Assembly: GCA_965658765.1 (NCBI GenBank) | Contig: CBFHTO010000052.1 | Span: forward strand, 1 to 26,640 | Origin: Glaciecola sp965658765 | GTDB taxonomy: Bacteria > Pseudomonadota > Gammaproteobacteria > Enterobacterales > Alteromonadaceae | DNA length: 26,640 nt | Reading direction: 5' to 3' | Shown here: positions 17,402-23,818 of the stretch, piece after piece | Layout of the letters: every line of letters starts with the position of its first letter | How positions within the stretch are numbered: position 1 is the first letter of the stretch | The notes under the pieces: model-generated | The model's input: only the letters and a program-made list of their open reading frames with translations | Databases searched by the model: none | Told to the model about the DNA's origin: nothing | Translations under genes and position numbers: made by a program

Positions 17402-19108
17402 TTATTTCAGATTTAAAATGTCTTTTCCTTGTTTAAAGGTGATATCAACCGGTATACCAGCTTCGCTTAGCTTATCTAAGCTACTTTTTAAGTCAGGTTT
17501 TATAAGGCCCATTAAAGCAACAAGGCTACTCACACCTTCGTAATCCCCATCGCCTTGTAAGGTTAGTATTTTATTTGAAAGACTGGTGATTGCTTCGCTC
17601 ATCTTTTCCATATCAACAAAATATTGCCCTTGAGAATTCTGCGCAAAAGCACCTTGCTCTTGAAAATAGTTGAAGCGGATCATATTCGCCTTTCCATGTG
17701 CGCTTGATGCACCGAATCGCACAGAGCGAAAAATACCAGCCATAAACGTCACATAATACTCCTGTAATGTGCCTTCTGATATTTCGCCTTTCTGTAGTAA
17801 TTGCTCAACCATATACAACCCGAGAATGTCTGCTTTACCTTCTTCTAGCGCAGAAGCATGCTCTTTCAAAGCTCCTCGAACAGTCTGCTCACTACCTAAT
17901 ACTGATTTGATCCCTAAGCCATGCGCTACTTCATGAAACATTGTATTCCCAAAAAACGCGTCAAACGTCACGTTTTGCTGTTGCTCTGGTGCTATTAACA
18001 CTTCTGCTATTGGGACCATGATATGGTCAAATTTCGCTCTCATTGCATTTTTGAGTTGAAGTCTACGCGTACCTTTTTCAAGCTGAACTTGTTCGTCGTT
18101 TGGAAGGTTAATCGCAATTGTCTTGCTACCCGCATTAGAATGGCCAGCATAATAGATGACGTCATAAGCATTTAAATCCGCATCAGTACCCGGCATTTGC
18201 GCTTTATACTCTGCAGGTACTGGTAAGCCTCGCTGTAGCTCAGGTAAAAACGCAGCATATTTAGCTAAACGTTCGCTCCAAGCCATGTCCTTTAGCAATA
18301 CGTAAGATTCAAACGCGGCTCTATAGCCATAGAGTTGATCTTCGTATGTTTCGATCGGACCAATCACTACATCAATTGGATTGTTTTTCATATCCATCCA
18401 AGCAAAATCAGACGCTTGGTATTCGTTCGAGAGCAACGCGGTCGCGCGCATTCGAAGGTAGTTAGCAAATTCCATATTACTTGCATATTCAGACGCTTGA
18501 ATCAGTATGTTCGAGGCTTTACGAAGCTCTGTTTGAAAGACTTTGTTATATGGAACCGCGACTAATGAACCGTCTTTATCTCGCTGTACCATCGAATACA
18601 AACCATCTTTATCATCAAAAGATGCACTTTCAAACTCTTCCTTCGTCATGTCTGCGGGGTAAAACTGTGCACCTAGCGGCTTTTCATCAATACCAGATAT
18701 AAACGGCTCATCGCCATTGAGGCGATCCCAAGGGCCATAATTAACATCCGCAAATTGTTTTACTTTCTGCTCATTGAAACCCTGTAAAAATACCTCTTTA
18801 TCTTTACCGAAAGCTTGTTTCCAAAAAAGATCATCCATAATTTCAGATGCGTCTATTAGTAACGACAGCATTTGTTTTTGATTGTCGTTATACGCGGATA
18901 AATCAGCAGTTAAGGCCACGGGAAAATAAATATCTAAGCGCGACTCAGCGACAGTTAAAGAAGGAGCATTCTCTTTATCTTGCGCTTGTACCATATTTGG
19001 CTGTTCGCTTGGCTGAACATCACTCGATGATGTGTCTGGCGCTTTGCTACACGCATTAAGAATGGCAATCGCACTGAGGGATAAAGCAAGTGATGTCAGT
19101 TTTTTCAT
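17402..19108 (-). CDS. M49-like (dipeptidyl peptidase III-related) zinc peptidase lipoprotein
   Basis: A 568-residue protein with a lipoprotein signal (ILNAC, Cys20), so probably periplasmic and membrane anchored. The zinc motif reads FHEVAHGLG (His392, Glu393, His396), and 30 residues later ALEEGKADILGLY supplies the third ligand (Glu422 or Glu423). The EE-x-[KR]-A-[DE] motif after HExxxH or HExxH is the signature of the DPP III clan. Classical DPP III has HELLGH with one extra residue; the form here, HExxHG, resembles the bacterial and plant group annotated as DPP III-family or Zn-dependent hydrolases. DPP III removes dipeptides from short peptides. AGGA lies 6 nt before the ATG. Peptidase activity is inferred from family, and the exact specificity is unknown. 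Confidence 0.8.
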   Translation of the reverse strand: MKKLTSLALSLSAIAILNACSKAPDTSSSDVQPSEQPNMVQAQDKENAPSLTVAESRLDIYFPVALTADLSAYNDNQKQMLSLLIDASEIMDDLFWKQAFGKDKEVFLQGFNEQKVKQFADVNYGPWDRLNGDEPFISGIDEKPLGAQFYPADMTKEEFESASFDDKDGLYSMVQRDKDGSLVAVPYNKVFQTELRKASNILIQASEYASNMEFANYLRMRATALLSNEYQASDFAWMDMKNNPIDVVIGPIETYEDQLYGYRAAFESYVLLKDMAWSERLAKYAAFLPELQRGLPVPAEYKAQMPGTDADLNAYDVIYYAGHSNAGSKTIAINLPNDEQVQLEKGTRRLQLKNAMRAKFDHIMVPIAEVLIAPEQQQNVTFDAFFGNTMFHEVAHGLGIKSVLGSEQTVRGALKEHASALEEGKADILGLYMVEQLLQKGEISEGTLQEYYVTFMAGIFRSVRFGASSAHGKANMIRFNYFQEQGAFAQNSQGQYFVDMEKMSEAITSLSNKILTLQGDGDYEGVSSLVALMGLIKPDLKSSLDKLSEAGIPVDITFKQGKDILNLK

Positions 19109-19250
19109 GAAGAATCCTAATATTATTATTTGCGAAACGCTTGGATATAAAATTAATACGCAAATAGTATGCGCGTAAATGCTAAAAGCATCAAATATTT
19201 AGTCGTTCATGCAAATCTAAGGACTGTGATCAGTTATCACATGGTGGGAG

Positions 19251-19267
19251 TTTCCTAATTTAGGAAA
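19251..19267. promoter_or_regulatory. 17-bp palindrome upstream of the M49-like peptidase gene
   Basis: TTTCCTAATTTAGGAAA is a perfect palindrome with 8-bp arms around one base, 143-159 bp upstream of the peptidase start and just downstream of the PEP-CTERM-like gene's terminator. A second small dyad, GTGAT-n5-ATCAC, is nearby at 19226-19240. It fits a dimeric regulator site in the peptidase promoter region, but no regulator is identified. Confidence 0.35.
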
Positions 19268-19280
19268 TAATAGAGTTTTG

Positions 19281-19310
19281 AAAAAGAAAGAGTGTCCATT
19301 GCTCGGACAC
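19281..19310 (-). terminator. Rho-independent terminator of the PEP-CTERM-like gene
   Basis: On the minus strand GTGTCC (from 19310-19305) pairs with GGACAC (19297-19292) around a 7-nt loop and is followed by the T-rich TCTTTCTTTTT. It lies about 48 bp past the stop codon at 19358. Confidence 0.75.
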
Positions 19311-19357
19311 CCTTCATAAGTCTTAGCGTACTTGGGTAAGACCAAAAACACTCAAGT

Positions 19358-20074
19358 TCATAAAATAAACTTTCGTCGAGCGAAGAAACAAACAAGTGCC
19401 ACACTAAAAATACCAAACATTGACGGAGCAGTTACAACTTCAACACCAGCCACGCGCAATAAGTCAGTACCACCATTACCATTTCCGATAAAATTACCGC
19501 CAATACCTGTAAACACACTTACATAAGTATAACTTGTATCACTAAGAGCAAAGTAATCAAGGGGGCCAATTAAGCCATTTACACCGGCACTGCCACCATC
19601 AGAAACTAGATCAAAGTAGCAAGTATTTAAAGGACATCCGCCGCCCAAAAAGTTAGCGTTATTAGAGCCAACAATCCGTACTTGCTCATTGGGATCAAAG
19701 AGGCTGAGCCAAAATCCATTGATAGTGCCATTTGAGGTAAAGGTTAGCCATTCATCGACTTTGTTTGTGTTATCTAACTGTCCCCAATTTGTCTCACTAG
19801 GCGAGTTACCATTTCTATGATCGACACCTAAACCATTGTTTAATATATTGCTAGAATTACCAATAGCAGAAACATTTGCTGAAGAAGTGTTTCCTTTATG
19901 TCTAATATAAGCCACTACATCTAAGTCTAAATTACCACTAGAAAACGAAGCGGACGCTGAAGTAGTATTCACCCACGTTACGTATGTGTTGATAAGCGCT
20001 GCATTTGCAGAGCCCGCGGCAGTTAACAAATACATTGCAACCACGCTTAAGATCCAAGCCGAATTTTTTTTCAT
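19358..20074 (-). CDS. Secreted protein with a PEP-CTERM-like sorting tail (VTAP variant)
   Basis: A 238-residue exported protein: signal peptide ending SANA (about residues 1-25), a Ser/Thr/Asn/Gly-rich beta-type body with a Cys pair (GGCPLNTC) that could form a disulfide, and a C-terminal tripartite tail of short motif, hydrophobic span (about 217-231) and basic end ARRK (232-235). That layout is the PEP-CTERM sorting signal recognised by exosortase in exopolysaccharide-producing Gram-negative bacteria, but the motif reads TAPS instead of PEPS, a form I associate with Alteromonadales. No exosortase or EPS gene is in the window, so the processing enzyme must be elsewhere. The body matches no fold I can name. 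AAGGT about 11 nt upstream supports the start. Confidence 0.75.
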   Translation of the reverse strand: MKKNSAWILSVVAMYLLTAAGSANAALINTYVTWVNTTSASASFSSGNLDLDVVAYIRHKGNTSSANVSAIGNSSNILNNGLGVDHRNGNSPSETNWGQLDNTNKVDEWLTFTSNGTINGFWLSLFDPNEQVRIVGSNNANFLGGGCPLNTCYFDLVSDGGSAGVNGLIGPLDYFALSDTSYTYVSVFTGIGGNFIGNGNGGTDLLRVAGVEVVTAPSMFGIFSVALVCFFARRKFIL

Positions 20075-20174
20075 TCTTATCTACTACCTTATTGTCTAGA
20101 ACCTAAAACTATATGCAAGATTTAAACCAATAATTTTATTCTTTTTTAACAATAACTTAAGAAGTCAAAAAAAA

Positions 20175-20193
20175 TTTACACCAAAAGTGTAAA
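20175..20193. promoter_or_regulatory. Inverted repeat TTTACAC-n5-GTGTAAA upstream of the PEP-CTERM-like gene
   Basis: Perfect 7-bp arms around CAAAA, 101-119 bp upstream of the PEP-CTERM-like start codon, inside A/T runs. Size and position suit an operator for a dimeric activator or repressor of this gene. PEP-CTERM genes are often co-regulated, but I cannot link this exact motif to a known regulator, and I found no clear sigma-54 promoter. Confidence 0.4.
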
Positions 20194-20355
20194 AATATTC
20201 GACACTAAATTAAACTGGAAGCGATAAAATACTTTTCTCAAATACTCAAATATTTAAATAATACTCAAGCAATACTCAGATAGTGTCTATATGGACGTTA
20301 ACCTCTGTATCGCTTTATATTTGCAGCAATTTAAGGCGAGAAAATAATCAAATTA

Positions 20356-20375
20356 ATGAAAACGGTGATTTTCAT
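20356..20375 (-). terminator. Weak hairpin after the alpha/beta hydrolase gene
   Basis: ATGAAAA (20356-20362) and TTTTCAT (20369-20375) form a 7-bp AT-rich stem with loop CGGTGA, 9 bp after the hydrolase stop. T-rich sequence follows on the minus strand, but the stem is GC-poor, so termination here is uncertain. Confidence 0.35.
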
Positions 20376-20383
20376 CAAACTTG

Positions 20384-21331
20384 TCATTTTATATTTAAAA
20401 AACTGAGCAGTGGCGCGACGCTAATTTCTGGATTTTCTTCATGTGGCACATGACCCAAGTTATCAAAGATAACCAGCTTACTATTGCTAATTTCTGAGTC
20501 AAAGCGATAAGCAAATTTCAGCGGAATGAGTTTGTCTTTTGCTCCCCACAAGATCAAGGTTTCAGCTTGAATATCACTTACACGTTTTGCGAGCTCACCA
20601 GGTTGTGTTTGTATAAAGCGCTGCTTTAGTGCACTGCGATTTCCTGCTCGTTGGGTAAGTTGATAGTAACGCTCTATCAGTTCATTATTTACTAGCTTTG
20701 GATTTGCGTAAACATTTTCTACACTTTTGGCAACTAACCAACGGGGCATAAAGTTTTTAAGAAGCTTTGAAGCGAGTTCGTTTTGCGATATTTTAAATGC
20801 CAATGGTACTGATTCAGATTCATAGGGGTAGCCACTAGCGTCAATCAGTACCAGCTTGCTAACTCTATTGCTATAAAGCAACTCACTTGCCCACGCAATA
20901 TAGCCACCAAGTGAGTTACCTGCCAAGACAGCTTGCTCCACCTTTAATTTATTCATCATCCCAATCACAAATTTCGCATAACTCTCTATCGTATAGTCAT
21001 TATCAGGGTGTGGCCCAGTCAATCCAAATGCGGGTAAATCGAAACGGATAACTCTGCGAGTATCCTTTAAGGCATCTACCCAACCATCCCAAGTATGCAG
21101 CGATGCTCCGGTTCCGTGTATTAAAATAATTGGCACCAAATCATCTCGTGACCCTTCGTCCCTGAAGTGGACAGACATACCCTCTAACTCTAAAAACTTT
21201 GATGGTGGTGCAGCCCATTTTGGTTTTAAAACTTCGACAGATTTGTCTGCTACTTTCTGACTTTGGATATAAAGTATTGAAATAATCATCGCCGCGATTA
21301 TTACCAATAAAATTACTTTAAGGATGGTCAT
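20384..21331 (-). CDS. Membrane-anchored alpha/beta hydrolase
   Basis: A 315-residue protein with an uncleaved-looking N-terminal hydrophobic anchor (VILLVIIAAMIISILYI, about residues 5-21), probably holding the enzyme on the periplasmic side. The alpha/beta-hydrolase fold shows the oxyanion loop HGTGAS, nucleophile elbow GNSLGG (Ser140), acid in WGAKDKLIP (Asp266) and base in DNLGHVPHEE (His294), so the triad is complete. The pattern resembles esterases and the MhpC/BioH-type hydrolases; substrate unknown. I chose ATG 21331, preceded by a weak AAGAG; a GTG at 21361 would add 10 residues. It is divergent from the second prolyl oligopeptidase gene with about 170 bp between. Confidence 0.85.
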   Translation of the reverse strand: MTILKVILLVIIAAMIISILYIQSQKVADKSVEVLKPKWAAPPSKFLELEGMSVHFRDEGSRDDLVPIILIHGTGASLHTWDGWVDALKDTRRVIRFDLPAFGLTGPHPDNDYTIESYAKFVIGMMNKLKVEQAVLAGNSLGGYIAWASELLYSNRVSKLVLIDASGYPYESESVPLAFKISQNELASKLLKNFMPRWLVAKSVENVYANPKLVNNELIERYYQLTQRAGNRSALKQRFIQTQPGELAKRVSDIQAETLILWGAKDKLIPLKFAYRFDSEISNSKLVIFDNLGHVPHEENPEISVAPLLSFLNIK

Positions 21332-21440
21332 TAAATTGGACTCTTTTACATTATTATGCACTTAATACGTGTGGCACATGTAGAATGGATGTATAGAAAA
21401 GTAAGACTGTGAATAAACTAATCAGGCTTACCTATCAATA

Positions 21441-21468
21441 TTTTCAACGCCAAGCTGCAAGGTATTAT
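21441..21468 (+). promoter_or_regulatory. Putative sigma-70 promoter of prolyl oligopeptidase 2
   Basis: TTTTCA (21441-21446) and TATTAT (21463-21468), 16 bp apart, resemble -35 and -10 boxes about 35 bp upstream of the ATG at 21503. The match is moderate and chosen by eye. Confidence 0.3.
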
Positions 21469-21502
21469 AAATAGCTAATAAAAAGAACAACTAGGAGAAA
21501 AC

Positions 21503-23680
21503 ATGAAGCGCCATTTTATAATGAGCATGTTAAGCATTTGCTTGATAAGTGCTTGTTCACAACCAAACGAGATAAATGAAACTGTGAAAGAGCCAATTGA
21601 CCAAGTATCCAATGACAAGAACACTGACAACAACATAGTAGAACCAGCACCACTGTACTTCGAAGAAGTCGAGGGAGAAAAAGCACTCGCTCAAGTGAAA
21701 AAGTGGAATAAAGCGAGTTTGGATAAACTGACTGCAGACCCTCGTTTTGAGGAGTTGCGCGAAGAAGCTCTGGATATTGTCAACGCAACAGACAAGATAG
21801 CGTACGGAAGTTATCGTGGAGGCTATGTATACAATTTTTGGCAAACAGAAAAAAATGTTCGTGGCTTACTGAGACGTACCTCGCTCGATAGCTACAGAAG
21901 CGATTCTCCAAATTGGGAAACTTTATTAGATGTAGACGCACTTGCGGAAAAAGAAAATGCTAATTGGGTATATTCAGGCTCAACGTGCCTAGAACCAGAC
22001 TATACGAGATGTATTTTGTCTTTTTCAGACGGAGGTAAAGACGCCGTCGAACGCAGAGAATGGAACCATACGACAAAGTCATTCGTCGAAAATGGCTTTT
22101 ATATACCAGAATCGAAAAACAACGTTAGTTGGGTAGATAAAGACACTATCATTGTCGGCACCGACTTTGGGGAAAATACGCTAACAGATAGTGGTTATCC
22201 GATGATGGCCAAACTTTTGAAACGTGGTCAAGCTCTAGACGAAGCCAAAGTCCTGTTTAAAGGTAAAACAAGTGATGTCGCTGCAGGCGCTTACAAGGTC
22301 GATATTGATGACGAAAGCTATGCATTGTTTGGTTACCGTGCAACCAGCTTTTACGATACGGAATACTTCTGGTTAAAAGACGATGGTAGTCAGATAAAGT
22401 TACCGCTGCCTACTAAAGCATCACCCCAAAGTGTGTTTAAGGGGCAAATGCTAGTGCGGCTGCAAGAGAACTGGGAACTTGATTCAAACACGCTCCCCAT
22501 TGGAGCATTAGTATCGTTCGATATAAAGCAATGGATGGAGGATCAAACCATCACAAATGCGCAAGTCGTGTACCTCCCAGATGACAAATCTACATTGCAG
22601 TCAGCGAGCACTAGCAAGTCAAAAATCATCGTACGAGTGTTAGAGAATGTAGCGAGTAAGTTATATGCTTTCGATTTTGTAGACGGTTCATGGAGCAAGG
22701 TACCGCTTAAACTACCTGGTACTGGTACCATGTCAATTTCATCGATTAATGATGATTCCGACATACTATTTGTTAATCAAGAGACCTTTATTAGCCCAGA
22801 CAGTCTGCTCGCGCTTGATATAAGTGATATGGACTCAGGCAATATCAAAATAGAGACACTTGTGAGTACGCCAAATCGTTTCGACGCCACAGACCTTGTG
22901 GTCGAGCAACAATTTGCAGAATCAAAAGATGGCACCAAGGTTCCTTATTTTGTAGTTCGTAAAAAAGACACTCCTTTTGACGGCTCCACACCTACTCTTC
23001 TATATGCCTACGGTGGCTTTCAAGTTTCATTAACGCCTAGCTATTCTGGTATTAGAGGTAAACTTTGGTTAGAAAACGGAGGAGCCTATGTGTTAGCCAA
23101 TATTAGAGGTGGCGGAGAATTTGGCCCTAAATGGCATCAAGCTGGTTTGAAAACAAATCGACAAGTCATTTATGACGATATGGCTGCTGTGGCTGAAGCA
23201 ATCATCGACAGCAAATTAAGCTCGCCTGATACACTAGGCATTATGGGAGGGTCGAATGGGGGGCTACTAATGGGGGTGATGTATAACCAACGTCCAGATT
23301 TATTTAATGCCGTAGTTTGCCAAGTTCCTCTGTTAGACATGCTTCGATACCATACCTTGCTTGCTGGTGCCAGTTGGGTGGGCGAGTATGGCTCACCAGA
23401 GATTCCTGAAGAGCGAGCATTTTTAGAGAAAATATCGCCCCTACATAACGTGAAGGCTGATGTTGATTATCCAAATATTTTATTTGTCACTTCTACAAAA
23501 GATGATCGCGTCCATCCTGGACATGCACGCAAGATGGCTTATGTATTAGAGCAATATGGGCACCCATTCGAGTACTATGAAAATATTGACGGTGGACATT
23601 CTGCCTCAGCAAACCTAAAGGAAGTTGCTAAACGCTCCGCACTTGAATACACCTTTTTGATGCAAGAATTGATGGATTAA
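21503..23680 (+). CDS. Prolyl oligopeptidase (S9A), lipoprotein, paralog 2
   Basis: A 725-residue S9A serine peptidase with lipobox ISAC (Cys18), so another envelope lipoprotein. The catalytic domain holds YAYGGFQVSLTPSYS, NIRGGGEFGPKWHQAG, GGSNGG (Ser584), TKDDRVHPGH (Asp667) and DGGHSAS (His699), giving an intact triad. The N-terminal propeller region is clearly different from that of paralog 1, and the VPDPYRWLEDD motif usual for prolyl oligopeptidases is absent; instead the segment after the lipid anchor reads VKKWNKASLDKL, as in the divergent bacterial S9A subgroup. Its specificity may therefore differ. The start is well set by AGGAG 6 nt before the ATG. It ends in a shared terminator facing the S9C-type gene. 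Confidence 0.92.
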   Translation: MKRHFIMSMLSICLISACSQPNEINETVKEPIDQVSNDKNTDNNIVEPAPLYFEEVEGEKALAQVKKWNKASLDKLTADPRFEELREEALDIVNATDKIAYGSYRGGYVYNFWQTEKNVRGLLRRTSLDSYRSDSPNWETLLDVDALAEKENANWVYSGSTCLEPDYTRCILSFSDGGKDAVERREWNHTTKSFVENGFYIPESKNNVSWVDKDTIIVGTDFGENTLTDSGYPMMAKLLKRGQALDEAKVLFKGKTSDVAAGAYKVDIDDESYALFGYRATSFYDTEYFWLKDDGSQIKLPLPTKASPQSVFKGQMLVRLQENWELDSNTLPIGALVSFDIKQWMEDQTITNAQVVYLPDDKSTLQSASTSKSKIIVRVLENVASKLYAFDFVDGSWSKVPLKLPGTGTMSISSINDDSDILFVNQETFISPDSLLALDISDMDSGNIKIETLVSTPNRFDATDLVVEQQFAESKDGTKVPYFVVRKKDTPFDGSTPTLLYAYGGFQVSLTPSYSGIRGKLWLENGGAYVLANIRGGGEFGPKWHQAGLKTNRQVIYDDMAAVAEAIIDSKLSSPDTLGIMGGSNGGLLMGVMYNQRPDLFNAVVCQVPLLDMLRYHTLLAGASWVGEYGSPEIPEERAFLEKISPLHNVKADVDYPNILFVTSTKDDRVHPGHARKMAYVLEQYGHPFEYYENIDGGHSASANLKEVAKRSALEYTFLMQELMD

Positions 23681-23696
23681 TAATTCATGTAACAAC

Positions 23697-23767
23697 AAAA
23701 AGCCCCATAAATTGAAAGGGATGATAAGCATATCATTAAGATCTCTTTCGACTTATGGGGCTTTTTT
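23697..23767. terminator. Long composite bidirectional terminator
   Basis: Outer 14-bp stem AAAAAGCCCCATAA (23697-23710) / TTATGGGGCTTTTT (23753-23766), continued by TTGAAAG / CTTTCGA and an inner ATGAT / ATCAT hairpin. The A-run and T-run at the base allow termination from both sides between the convergent S9A and S9C genes. The roughly 70-nt structure is longer than usual. Confidence 0.88.
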
Positions 23768-23818
23768 AGGTACCGTTTATAAAGGCCTGTCAAACATAAT
23801 GACTGGCGTTAAAAATGA

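Larger units (their letters stand above)
20075..20383. other. Intergenic region upstream of the PEP-CTERM-like gene
   Basis: About 310 strongly AT-rich bases. It contains the dyad TTTACAC-n5-GTGTAAA (20175-20193), three direct copies of AATACTCA (20241-20248, 20260-20267, 20271-20278) and a weak hairpin just after the hydrolase stop (20356-20375). I find no ORF here. Confidence 0.5.

Noticed and set aside
20194..20340. Sigma-54 promoter for the PEP-CTERM-like gene
   Set aside because: No sequence close to the TGGCAC-n5-TTGC consensus was found upstream.
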